Assembly: GCA_003105245.1 (NCBI GenBank)
Contig: PQAI01000163.1
Coordinates: 1-13,920 of the forward strand
Reading direction: 5' to 3'
Length of the DNA stretch: 13,920 nucleotides
Source of the DNA: Betaproteobacteria bacterium
Lineage (GTDB): Bacteria; Pseudomonadota; Gammaproteobacteria; Burkholderiales; Usitatibacteraceae
In this document: positions 1 through 6,114 of the stretch, piece by piece
How positions within the stretch are numbered: the first letter of the stretch is position 1
Layout: each line of letters starts with the position of its first letter
Position numbers and translations under genes: made by a program
The notes under the pieces: generated by a model
Told to the model about the DNA's origin: nothing
The model's database searches: none
What the model saw: only the letters and a program-made list of their open reading frames with translations

Positions 1-593
1 AGGCGCGTGTCGCCGCGGCAGGTCGCGAGCACGTCCGCGAGGAGCGCGTCGTTGCGGTAGGGCGTCTCGATGAAGATCTGGGTCTCGGCGGCGGCGGCCG
101 AGCGCGATTCCAGCTCGCGGATGGCCGCGGCCCTCTGCGGCCCCGGCACGGGAAGGTAGCCCGCGAAGCGGAAGCGCTGCCCCTCGAGGCCGGAGGCCAT
201 GAGCGCGAGAAGGATCGACGAAGGTCCCGGCAGGGGAACGACCCGGAAGCCCTCCGCGTGCGCGGCCGCCACCAGGCGCGCGCCGGGATCGGCCACCGCC
301 GGGGCGCCGGCCTCGGAAAGCAGGCCCAGGTCGCGCCCGTCGCGCAGCGGAGCGAGGAGGGCGCCGACCTGCGAGGCGGGCGTGTGCTCGTCGAGCACGG
401 ACAGGTTGAGCGAGGCGATGGGGCCCGGATGCCCGCAGGCCGAGAGGAAGCGGCGCGCGCTCTTCGCGTTCTCCACCACGAAGTCGTGCAGGCCGCGCAC
501 GCGCCCGATGGCGGGGGCGGGGAGCCCCTCCTCGGGGCGGGCGTCCTCCGCGAGGGGCACCGGGACGAGGTAGAGGGCCGCGCCCGCGCTCAC
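1..593 (-). CDS. RsmI-like SAM-dependent methyltransferase (tetrapyrrole methylase fold), 3' end cut off by window edge
   Basis: Reading the minus strand from GTG at 593 gives 197 residues before the window edge. The central part matches the RsmI/tetrapyrrole-methylase family: [16 protein letters not shown] (about 93-108), the loop [14 protein letters not shown] (118-131), then [12 protein letters not shown] (141-152) and IFIETPYRN (173-181). RsmI proteins use SAM to 2'-O-methylate C1402 of 16S rRNA. This protein lacks the usual glycine-rich N-terminal motif (normally like VATPIGNLGD); it starts [12 protein letters not shown]. It therefore looks like the shorter RsmI paralog seen beside maf in betaproteobacteria rather than RsmI itself, and its true substrate is unknown to me. 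The GTG start overlaps the TGA stop of maf (GTGA, 590-593), so the two are probably translated from one message. Confident of family, not of substrate. Confidence 0.85.
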   Translation of the reverse strand, partial: MSAGAALYLVPVPLAEDARPEEGLPAPAIGRVRGLHDFVVENAKSARRFLSACGHPGPIASLNLSVLDEHTPASQVGALLAPLRDGRDLGLLSEAGAPAVADPGARLVAAAHAEGFRVVPLPGPSSILLALMASGLEGQRFRFAGYLPVPGPQRAAAIRELESRSAAAAETQIFIETPYRNDALLADVLATCRGDTR

Positions 594-1168
594 GGGACCT
601 GGGCGCCTTCGCCGCGCAGCATGGCGGCGAGCGCGATGAGCGGCAGGCCGACGAGTGCCGTGGGATCGTCGCCGCGCAGGCTCGCGAGGAGCGCGATGCC
701 CAGGGCCTCGGACTTGGCGCTTCCGGCGCAGTCGAACGCGGGCTCGCGGTCCAGGTAGCGCTCGATCTCGGCGTCGGAAAGCTCGCGGAACGCGACCTCC
801 GTGGGCACCATGGCCTCGTGCGCGCGGCCGTTGGCCAGCAGGCACAGCCCCGTGTGGAAGACGACCCGGCGGCCGCGCATCGCGCGCAGCTGGGCGCGGG
901 CGTTCTCGCGGTCACCCGGCTTGCCCAGCGGCCGGCCGTCCAACTCGGCTACCTGGTCGGAACCGATCACCCAGGCGCCGGGGTGGCGCTCGAGCGCGGC
1001 CTCGGCCTTGCGGCGTGCCAACCGGCGCGCGGTTTCGGCGCATGATTCACCCGGCAGGGCGCTTTCGTCGACGGCCGGGGCCCAGGACCGGAAGGGCAGG
1101 CCCAGGCGGCCGAGCAGCTCCGCGCGGTACCGGGAGCCCGAGGCGAGTACCAGAGAAATATCTTTCAA
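590..1168 (-). CDS. maf: Maf-family nucleotide pyrophosphatase, YceF type (likely m7GTP pyrophosphatase)
   Basis: 192 residues, the normal length of the family. The N-terminal [19 protein letters not shown] (6-24) holds the Ser-Arg phosphate-binding motif. VDESALPGE (33-41) and VIGSDQV (67-73), with the conserved Asp at 71, complete the Maf active site. The later [14 protein letters not shown] (145-158) and [11 protein letters not shown] (170-180) match the YceF branch, which hydrolyses 7-methyl-GTP to the monophosphate, rather than the dTTP/UTP-cleaving YhdE branch. The only sensible start is TTG at 1168, with a weak AGAG about seven bases upstream; no ATG or GTG lies in frame before the upstream stop. 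As in E. coli, the gene is divergent from yceD. Its stop overlaps the next minus-strand gene by four bases, suggesting coupled translation. Confidence 0.92.
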   Translation of the reverse strand: MKDISLVLASGSRYRAELLGRLGLPFRSWAPAVDESALPGESCAETARRLARRKAEAALERHPGAWVIGSDQVAELDGRPLGKPGDRENARAQLRAMRGRRVVFHTGLCLLANGRAHEAMVPTEVAFRELSDAEIERYLDREPAFDCAGSAKSEALGIALLASLRGDDPTALVGLPLIALAAMLRGEGAQVP

Positions 1169-1218
1169 AACAATACTCTGTTTAGTTTTATTAAAGTCGA
1201 TTCTATAATATGCGCACC
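1155..1218. promoter_or_regulatory. AT-rich divergent control region between maf and yceD, with consensus TATAAT on the plus strand
   Basis: This is the most AT-rich stretch of the window and sits between the divergent maf and yceD starts. A perfect TATAAT lies at 1204-1209. The best -35 at 17-base spacing is TTTAGT (1181-1186), which matches TTGACA at only three positions, and there is no extended -10 TG. Transcription would be expected to start near 1215-1217. No equally clear promoter is visible for maf on the minus strand, although its upstream sequence is also AT-rich. Confidence 0.6.
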
Positions 1219-1722
1219 GTGCCCGGCCCGCAACTGATCCATCCCGACCGACTGACCCCGAAGGGTACCGTGTTCGAGGGCGTCCTTCGTCCCGGGGACC
1301 TGGAAAACCTCGCCGACGAGCTCGCGAGCCCCGACGGCGAGCTGCATTACCGTGTCCACGCCGCCCTGGATGCTTCGCGAAGGCACGTAGTGTCGTGTAT
1401 AATCAACGGCTTCGTTTTTCTCACGTGCCAGCGGTCCTTCGAGACATTCCGGCACGAGGTCGCCATCGAAGACCGGCTGGTGCTGGTCGACTCGGAGGAA
1501 GAGCTTCCGCCCTTCGAGGAGGAAGGCGACCGCGAGGATTTCGTGGTCGCGACCGGTCCCGTCGAGGTGAAGGGGCTGGTCGAGGAAGCCGTGATACTCA
1601 GCCTGCCCATGGTCCCGCACAAGCCCGGCCTCGAGCCGGAGGGCGAGGGCGGCAGGATGGAAACGGACCGGCCGTCGCCCTTCGAGGCGCTGGCCGGCCT
1701 CAAGCGACCCGGAACGAAATAA
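1210..1722 (+). CDS. yceD: YceD/DUF177 family protein, upstream partner of ribosomal protein L32
   Basis: 170 residues, close to the 173 of E. coli YceD. The family layout is visible: an N-terminal [16 protein letters not shown] (9-24), a middle segment with FLTCQRSF (70-77), an acidic stretch (about 95-107), and the C-terminal ending [16 protein letters not shown]177 proteins lie directly upstream of rpmF in most bacteria and have been linked to rRNA or L32 metabolism; the molecular role is not settled. The common CxxC pair is incomplete here: Cys73 is present but the second position is Ser76. The start is uncertain. ATG 1210 directly follows a TATAAT at 1204-1209, which would place it upstream of the transcript. 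GTG at 1219 keeps the conserved N-terminus and may be the real, nearly leaderless start. Codons for Cys63-Ile64 (TGT ATA) are unusual for this GC-rich genome and form a second TATAAT. Confidence 0.85.
   Translation: MRTVPGPQLIHPDRLTPKGTVFEGVLRPGDLENLADELASPDGELHYRVHAALDASRRHVVSCIINGFVFLTCQRSFETFRHEVAIEDRLVLVDSEEELPPFEEEGDREDFVVATGPVEVKGLVEEAVILSLPMVPHKPGLEPEGEGGRMETDRPSPFEALAGLKRPGTK
1396..1403 (+). promoter_or_regulatory. Possible internal -10 element within yceD, upstream of rpmF
   Basis: A perfect TATAAT at 1398-1403 lies inside the yceD reading frame, spelled by codons TGT ATA ATC. ATA and TGT are rare in the surrounding genes, so the hexamer looks retained against codon bias. No good -35 is found at 16-19 bases upstream (the best begins TTCGCG, 1374-1379). 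If used, transcription would start near 1410, about 335 bases before rpmF. Confidence 0.35.
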
Positions 1723-1745
1723 GACCCGATTCCAAGGAGAACACC

Positions 1746-1922
1746 ATGGCTGTCCAACAGAACAAGAAGTCGCCGTCCAAGCGCGGCATGCACCGGGCGC
1801 ACGACTTCCTCACCAACCCGCCCACCGCCGTCGAGCCCACCACGGGCGAGACGCACCTGCGCCACCACATCTCGCCCTCGGGCGTGTATCGCGGCAAGAA
1901 GGTCGTCAAGACCAAGGAGTGA
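1746..1922 (+). CDS. rpmF: 50S ribosomal protein L32
   Basis: A 58-residue basic protein starting [20 protein letters not shown], the standard N-terminus of bacterial L32, with the C-terminal segment [16 protein letters not shown]32 is a structural component of the large ribosomal subunit. No cysteines are present, so it is the zinc-independent type. A strong AAGGAG at 1734-1739, six bases before the ATG, is one of the best ribosome sites in the window and suits an abundant protein. It follows yceD by 23 bases, the near-universal arrangement. The stop codon is inside an inverted repeat (see the separate entry), which separates this highly expressed gene from plsX. Confidence 0.97.
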   Translation: MAVQQNKKSPSKRGMHRAHDFLTNPPTAVEPTTGETHLRHHISPSGVYRGKKVVKTKE

Positions 1923-1940
1923 GCGGCCCGCCGGCCGCTC
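1921..1940 (+). other. Perfect 8-bp hairpin overlapping the rpmF stop codon
   Basis: GAGCGGCC (1921-1928), a loop of CGCC (1929-1932), then GGCCGCTC (1933-1940): an uninterrupted GC-rich stem that uses two bases of the TGA stop. A U-G pair (1920/1941) could extend it. No T-tract follows, so it is not a canonical intrinsic terminator. A role as an mRNA 3'-end stabiliser, processing point or partial attenuator between rpmF and plsX is inferred. Confidence 0.5.
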
Positions 1941-1969
1941 GGCCCCAGCGCTTCACGGCAGGCACTGCC

Positions 1970-3028
1970 ATGAAGACCGTCATTGCCGTCGACGCGATGG
2001 GCGGGGACCACGGTCCTTCCGTGACCGTGCCCGCCTGCCTCGACTTCCTCGCCGCCCGCGAAGAGGCGAAGCTGCTGCTGGTGGGGCTCGCCGAGCCCCT
2101 CGCGGCGGAGCTCTCCCGCCTGGGCGCCTCCGGCCACCCGCGCATCGAGGTCGTGCCCGCCACGGAGGTGGTCGGCATGGACGAGGACATCCGCACGGCG
2201 ATCCGCACCAAGCGCCACTCCTCGATGCGCGTGGCCATCGACCTGGTCAAGCAGGGCCGGGCGCTCGCCTGCGTGAGCGCGGGCAACACCGGCGCCCTCA
2301 TGGGCACGGCCAAGTTCGTGCTGAAGACGCTCCCGGGCATCGACCGCCCCGCCATCTGCGGCGTGCTGCCCACGCGCAAGGGGACGGTCTACGTCCTGGA
2401 CCTCGGCGCCAACGCCGACTGCACCCCGGACCACCTGCTGCAGTTCGCCGTCATGGGCGCGACCCTCGTGGAAGCCGTGGAGGAGCGCGCGCGCCCCTCG
2501 GTGGGACTGCTCAACATCGGCTCGGAGGAGATCAAGGGCAACGAGGTGGTGAAGAAGGCCGGCGAGCTCCTCAAGGCGAGCACGCTCAACTTCCACGGCA
2601 ACGTCGAGGGCAACGACATCTACAACGGCACGACCGACGTCGTGGTCTGCGACGGCTTCACCGGCAATGTCGCGCTCAAGGCCTCCGAGGGCCTGGCCCG
2701 CATGATGGGCGAGTTCCTCAAGGCGGAGTACGACCGGAACCTCCTCACGAAATTGGCCAAGCTCGCATCGGCGCCCATCCTGATGGCCTTCCGCCGCCGC
2801 ATGGACCACCGCCGCTACAACGGCGCCACGCTGCTGGGGCTGCGCGGCATCGTCGTGAAGAGCCACGGCTCGGCCGACCGGCTGGCCTTCGCCACCGCGC
2901 TCGAGCGCGCGGACTCCGAGGTGAGCCACGGCCTGAACGATCGCATCGGCGCCGAGATCGAGCGCCTGCACGCCCTCGGGGTCCTCGCGGGCTCCGGCCG
3001 CGCGGCGCCGGCCGAGGCCGCGGCGTGA
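1970..3028 (+). CDS. plsX: Phosphate acyltransferase PlsX
   Basis: 352 residues (E. coli PlsX has 356). PlsX converts acyl-ACP and orthophosphate to acyl-phosphate, the acyl donor for PlsY, and so couples fatty-acid to phospholipid synthesis at the inner membrane surface. Diagnostic segments are [12 protein letters not shown] (5-16), [11 protein letters not shown] (102-112), [15 protein letters not shown] (137-151), [13 protein letters not shown] (180-192), [11 protein letters not shown] (207-217), [14 protein letters not shown] (224-237) and [13 protein letters not shown] (281-293). The ATG at 1970 gives the canonical [13 protein letters not shown] start; a longer GTG start at 1919 would add a non-conserved tail that overlaps rpmF. 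No strong ribosome site is seen. FabH follows after 19 bases. Confidence 0.96.
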   Translation: MKTVIAVDAMGGDHGPSVTVPACLDFLAAREEAKLLLVGLAEPLAAELSRLGASGHPRIEVVPATEVVGMDEDIRTAIRTKRHSSMRVAIDLVKQGRALACVSAGNTGALMGTAKFVLKTLPGIDRPAICGVLPTRKGTVYVLDLGANADCTPDHLLQFAVMGATLVEAVEERARPSVGLLNIGSEEIKGNEVVKKAGELLKASTLNFHGNVEGNDIYNGTTDVVVCDGFTGNVALKASEGLARMMGEFLKAEYDRNLLTKLAKLASAPILMAFRRRMDHRRYNGATLLGLRGIVVKSHGSADRLAFATALERADSEVSHGLNDRIGAEIERLHALGVLAGSGRAAPAEAAA

Positions 3029-3047
3029 GCCCCGGGCGGACGCGCTG

Positions 3048-4004
3048 ATGCGCTCGCGCATCGTGGGCACCGGGAGCTACCTCCCGGAGAAGGTCCTCAC
3101 CAACCGCGACCTCGAGTCGATGGTGGACACCACCGACGAGTGGATCGTCGCGCGCACCGGCATCCGCGAGCGCCACATCGCCGCGGACGGGCAGGCGACG
3201 AGCGACCTCGCGCTCCTGGCCTCGCGCCAGGCGCTCGCCGCCGCGGGCCTGCGTCCCGGCGACATCGACCTCATCGTGCTGGCGACCTCCACGCCGGACA
3301 TGGTCTTCCCGTCGAGCGCCTGCCTGCTGCAGAAGAAGCTCGGCATCCGCCACGGCGCCGCCTTCGACGTGCAGGCGGTGTGCAGCGGATTCGTCTACGC
3401 GCTCGCGACCGCCGACCAGTTCATCCGCTCGGGCATGCACAAGCGCGCGCTGGTCGTGGGCGCCGAGGTCTTCTCGCGCATCCTGGACTGGAAGGACCGC
3501 GGCACCTGCGTGCTCTTCGGCGACGGGGCGGGAGCCGTGGTGCTGGAGGCCTCGGCCGAGCCCGGCATCCTCTCGGCGCACCTGCACGCCGACGGGGCCT
3601 ACGCCGACATCCTCAACACGCCCGGCCACGTCTGCGCCGGCAAGGTGCTGGGCGACCCCACCCTGAAGATGGACGGGGGCGCCGTGTTCAAGCTGGCGGT
3701 GCGCGTCCTCGAGGAGTGCGCGCGCGAGGCCGTCGAGGCCAACGGCCTGAAGCTCTCCGACATCGACTGGTTCGTCGCGCACCAGGCCAACGTGCGCATC
3801 ATCACGCACACGGCGAAGAAGCTGGGCATCGCGCCGGAGAAGTGCGTGGTGACCGTGGACCGGCACGCCAACACCTCGGCCGCCTCCATTCCGCTCGCCC
3901 TGGACGTGGCGGCGCGCGACGGGCGCATCAAGCCCGGCGACCTCGTCCTGATGGAGGGCGTGGGCGGCGGTTTCACCTGGGGTTCCGTACTCGTTCGCTG
4001 GTGA
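3048..4004 (+). CDS. fabH: Beta-ketoacyl-ACP synthase III
   Basis: 318 residues, as in E. coli FabH (317). It condenses acetyl-CoA with malonyl-ACP to start each fatty-acid chain. The Cys-His-Asn triad is intact: Cys112 in VQAVCSGF, His245 in VAHQANVR, and Asn275 in [25 protein letters not shown] (28-43) and the C-terminal [15 protein letters not shown] (304-318) are also characteristic. The start ATG at 3048 gives the normal [12 protein letters not shown]-terminus. FabD begins four bases after the stop, and a GAGGA overlapping the FabH stop suggests coupled translation. With fabD, fabG, acpP and fabF it forms the core elongation set of this operon. Confidence 0.97.
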   Translation: MRSRIVGTGSYLPEKVLTNRDLESMVDTTDEWIVARTGIRERHIAADGQATSDLALLASRQALAAAGLRPGDIDLIVLATSTPDMVFPSSACLLQKKLGIRHGAAFDVQAVCSGFVYALATADQFIRSGMHKRALVVGAEVFSRILDWKDRGTCVLFGDGAGAVVLEASAEPGILSAHLHADGAYADILNTPGHVCAGKVLGDPTLKMDGGAVFKLAVRVLEECAREAVEANGLKLSDIDWFVAHQANVRIITHTAKKLGIAPEKCVVTVDRHANTSAASIPLALDVAARDGRIKPGDLVLMEGVGGGFTWGSVLVRW

Positions 4005-4008
4005 GGAC

Positions 4009-4938
4009 ATGACAAAGTTCGCGGTGGTGTTTCCGGGGCAGGGCTCGCAGTCGGTCGGCATGATGGGCGGCTTCGCCGACTCTCCCGTGGTCGAGGCCAC
4101 CTTCCGGGAGGCCTCCGCCATCCTCGGCGAGGACCTGTGGAAGCTCGCCGCCGAGGGGCCCGCCGAGGCGCTGGCCAGGACCGTGGTCACCCAGCCGCTG
4201 ATGCTCACGGCGGGTGTCGCCTGCTGGCGCGCCTGGCTCGATCGCGGCGGCCCGATGCCGGCGTTCTTCGCCGGCCACAGCCTGGGCGAGTATTCGGCGC
4301 TCGTGGCGGCCGGGGCGCTTCGCTTCGAGGACGCGCTGCCGCTCGTGCGCCTTCGCGCCCAGTCGATGCAGGAGGCCGTGCCCGAGGGCACCGGCGGCAT
4401 CGCCGCCATCGTGGGCCTGGCCGACGACAGGCTGGAGAAGGTCATGCAGGAGGCCGCCCAGGGCGAGGTCCTGGAAGCGGCCAACCTCAACTCGCCGGGG
4501 CAGGTGGTCATCGCGGGACACCGCGCGGCCGTCGAGCGCGGCATGGCGGCCGCCAAGGCCCACGGCGCCAAGATCGCCAGGATGCTGCCCATGAGCGCGC
4601 CGTCGCACTGCTCCCTCATGCGGCCGGCCGCCGAGCGCCTGCGCGAGCGCCTGGCGGGCGTGGCCGTGGCCTCCCCGAAGGTGCCCGTCGTGCAGAACGC
4701 GGACGTGGCCGCCTTCGACGACCCCGAGCGCATCCGCCGGGCGCTGGTCGAGCAGCTCTTCCGGCCGGTGCGCTGGGTGGAGACGGTTCGCCACCTGCAG
4801 GCCCACGGCGTGGCGCGCATCGTGGAATGCGCGCCCGGCAAGGTCCTGGCCGGGCTGGTCAAGCGCACGGTCGACGGCGTGGAGGCCGTCGCCATCACCG
4901 ATTCCGCCGCGCTCGCCGCGGCCCTGACGAACGCCTGA
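4009..4938 (+). CDS. fabD: Malonyl-CoA:ACP transacylase
   Basis: 309 residues, matching E. coli FabD. It moves malonyl from CoA to ACP to supply extender units. The oxyanion-loop PGQGSQ (9-14), the nucleophile elbow AGHSLGEYSAL with Ser91 (88-98), Arg116 in RLRAQSMQ, and His200 in APSHCSLM make a complete active site. The ending has the usual VECAPGKVLAGLVKR (about 273-287). It begins four bases after fabH and ends seven bases before fabG, whose ribosome site (GAGGAAA) overlaps the fabD stop. Confidence 0.97.
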   Translation: MTKFAVVFPGQGSQSVGMMGGFADSPVVEATFREASAILGEDLWKLAAEGPAEALARTVVTQPLMLTAGVACWRAWLDRGGPMPAFFAGHSLGEYSALVAAGALRFEDALPLVRLRAQSMQEAVPEGTGGIAAIVGLADDRLEKVMQEAAQGEVLEAANLNSPGQVVIAGHRAAVERGMAAAKAHGAKIARMLPMSAPSHCSLMRPAAERLRERLAGVAVASPKVPVVQNADVAAFDDPERIRRALVEQLFRPVRWVETVRHLQAHGVARIVECAPGKVLAGLVKRTVDGVEAVAITDSAALAAALTNA

Positions 4939-4945
4939 GGAAACC

Positions 4946-5686
4946 ATGCTCAACGGACAAGTCGCCATCGTCACCGGAGCCTCGCGCGGCATCGGCGAGG
5001 CCATCGCCGTCGCGCTCGCCCGCGCCGGGGCCGTCGTGGTCGGGACCTCGACCTCCGACAAGGGGGCCGAGAACGTCACCCGGGTCATCGCCGAGGCCGG
5101 CGGCAAGGGGGAGGGCCGGGTGCTCGACGTGCGCGACGCCGCGGCCTGCGCCGCCTTCGTCGAGCGCGTGGCGGCCGACCACGGGAGCGTGGGAATCCTC
5201 GTCAACAACGCCGGCGTCACCCGCGACAACCTCCTCGCGCGGATGAAGGACGAGGAGTGGGACGAGATCCAGGCGACCAACCTGAAGAGCGTGTTCGTCC
5301 TGTCGCGGGCGGTGCTGCGCGGGATGATGAAGGCGAGGGCGGGCCGGATCGTGAACATCACCTCGGTGGTGGGCTTCACCGGCAACCCGGGGCAGGCCAA
5401 CTACGCCGCCGCGAAGGCGGGGATCGTGGGCTTCTCCAAGTCGCTCGCCCGCGAGGTCGGCAGCCGCAACATCACGGTCAACTGCGTGGCGCCCGGCTTC
5501 ATCGAGACCGACATGACCCGCTCGCTCGCCGAGGAGCAGGTCAAGAAGCTCGTGGAGAACGTGCCGCTGGGGCGGCTGGGCCGGGTCGAGGACATCGCCG
5601 CGGCGGTGACCTTCCTGTGCTCGCCGGGGGCGGCCTACGTCACCGGGGCCACCCTGCACGTGAACGGCGGCATGTTCATGGATTGA
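4946..5686 (+). CDS. fabG: 3-oxoacyl-ACP reductase (NADPH-dependent)
   Basis: 246 residues, a classical short-chain dehydrogenase. FabG reduces beta-ketoacyl-ACP in each elongation round. The cofactor loop TGASRGIG (10-17), NNAG (87-90), Asn112, Ser140, and Tyr153-x-x-x-Lys157 in NYAAAKAG form the SDR catalytic tetrad. VNCVAPGFIETDMT (178-191) and the C-terminal VTGATLHVNGGMFMD (232-246) are typical of FabG rather than other SDRs. TGAGGAAA just before the ATG supplies a ribosome site within the fabD stop. A 97-base gap with a promoter follows, before acpP. Confidence 0.97.
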   Translation: MLNGQVAIVTGASRGIGEAIAVALARAGAVVVGTSTSDKGAENVTRVIAEAGGKGEGRVLDVRDAAACAAFVERVAADHGSVGILVNNAGVTRDNLLARMKDEEWDEIQATNLKSVFVLSRAVLRGMMKARAGRIVNITSVVGFTGNPGQANYAAAKAGIVGFSKSLAREVGSRNITVNCVAPGFIETDMTRSLAEEQVKKLVENVPLGRLGRVEDIAAAVTFLCSPGAAYVTGATLHVNGGMFMD

Positions 5687-5720
5687 GGCGGCCGCGCCGG
5701 GGCGTCCGGGCGCGACCCTA

Positions 5721-5729
5721 TGGTAAAAT
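5721..5729 (+). promoter_or_regulatory. Extended -10 promoter for acpP
   Basis: TGGTAAAAT is a TGn-TAAAAT extended -10, with the hexamer at 5724-5729, in the 97-base fabG-acpP gap. The bases at the -35 position (about 5701-5706, GGCGTC) are not TTGACA-like, as is common for extended -10 promoters. The expected start near 5736 would give a leader of about 48 bases. A dedicated promoter fits the large amount of ACP that cells need relative to the other enzymes. Confidence 0.6.
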
Positions 5730-5734
5730 GCGAC

Positions 5735-5769
5735 GTTTTTTCGCACTCTGAAGCGAATTTCCGAAAAAC
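5735..5769 (+). other. Inverted repeats in the acpP leader
   Basis: TTCGC (5740-5744) can pair with GCGAA (5753-5757) around an eight-base loop, and GTTTT (5735-5739) can pair with AAAAC (5765-5769) outside it. If transcription starts near 5736, nearly all of this lies in the acpP 5' leader and could protect or regulate the message. The ribosome site GGAGGG (5773-5778) lies just outside the structure. Function is inferred only from the pairing. Confidence 0.4.
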
Positions 5770-5783
5770 AGCGGAGGGACCCG

Positions 5784-6023
5784 ATGGAGAACATTGAAGC
5801 GCGCGTCAAGAAGATCGTCGCCGAGCAGCTCGGCGTGGCCGAAGCCGACGTGAAGAACGAATCCTCGTTCGTCGAGGACCTTGGCGCGGACTCCCTCGAC
5901 AACGTCGAGCTGGTGATGGCCCTCGAGGAGGAGTTCGAGTGCGAGATTCCCGACGAGGAAGCCGAGAAGATCACCAGCGTCCAGCAGGCGATCGACTACG
6001 TGAAGGCGCACCTCAAGCAGTAA
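5784..6023 (+). CDS. acpP: Acyl carrier protein
   Basis: 79 residues, very acidic and helical, as expected for ACP. It carries the growing acyl chain on a phosphopantetheine arm attached to Ser37 in [18 protein letters not shown] (34-51). The ending [19 protein letters not shown] (55-73) is the standard helix III/IV region. Cys53 (FECEIP) replaces the Asp-Thr of E. coli and is a small variation. A strong GGAGGG lies five bases upstream of the ATG. The gene has its own promoter-like element upstream and an intrinsic terminator downstream, so it can probably be made as a short separate transcript as well as by read-through. Confidence 0.98.
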   Translation: MENIEARVKKIVAEQLGVAEADVKNESSFVEDLGADSLDNVELVMALEEEFECEIPDEEAEKITSVQQAIDYVKAHLKQ

Positions 6024-6050
6024 GCCCGCGGGGGCCCGGCCCCGGCCACG

Positions 6051-6079
6051 AAGGGGGGCCGCTTCGCCGGCCCCCTTTT
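6051..6079 (+). terminator. Intrinsic terminator between acpP and fabF
   Basis: GGGGGCCG (6054-6061), loop CTTCGC (6062-6067), CGGCCCCC (6068-6075), then TTTT (6076-6079). The stem is 8 bp and uninterrupted, and AAG upstream can pair with the first Ts (A-U and G-U). It begins 28 bases after the acpP stop. Since fabF follows in the same direction with no visible promoter, it is probably a partial terminator that lets ACP be made in excess. Confidence 0.8.
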
Positions 6080-6114
6080 CACATCCCGACCCCGAACAGC
6101 CATCCCGCCAAGCC

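Noticed and set aside
1190..1209. Imperfect palindrome centred on TCGA in the maf-yceD region as an operator
   Set aside because: Only about half of the positions pair, and the AT-rich composition makes this level of symmetry likely by chance.
1405..1419. AACG-GCTT-CGTT followed by Ts inside yceD, resembling a small terminator
   Set aside because: The stem is only 4 bp and lies in the coding sequence; too weak to act as an intrinsic terminator.
1919..1969. Upstream GTG start that would extend PlsX by 17 residues
   Set aside because: The extension is not conserved, overlaps the rpmF stop and the hairpin, and the ATG at 1970 gives the canonical N-terminus.
2745..4898. Very long open frame (717 codons) on the minus strand, and similar ones at 1700-3070, 3973-5400 and 6079-7500
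   Set aside because: They lie antisense to well-conserved fab genes, have low-complexity Arg/Ala/Gly/His-rich translations with no recognisable motif, and are the expected by-product of strong G/C third-position bias.
5687..5716. GC-rich inverted repeat after fabG as a terminator
   Set aside because: The stem is short and bulged and has no T-tract; the sequence runs straight into the acpP promoter.
5728..5751. Seven-codon open frame (M-R-R-F-F-A-L) in the acpP leader that could be a leader peptide
   Set aside because: Its ATG overlaps the proposed -10 hexamer and so would lie upstream of the transcript start; no ribosome site precedes it.
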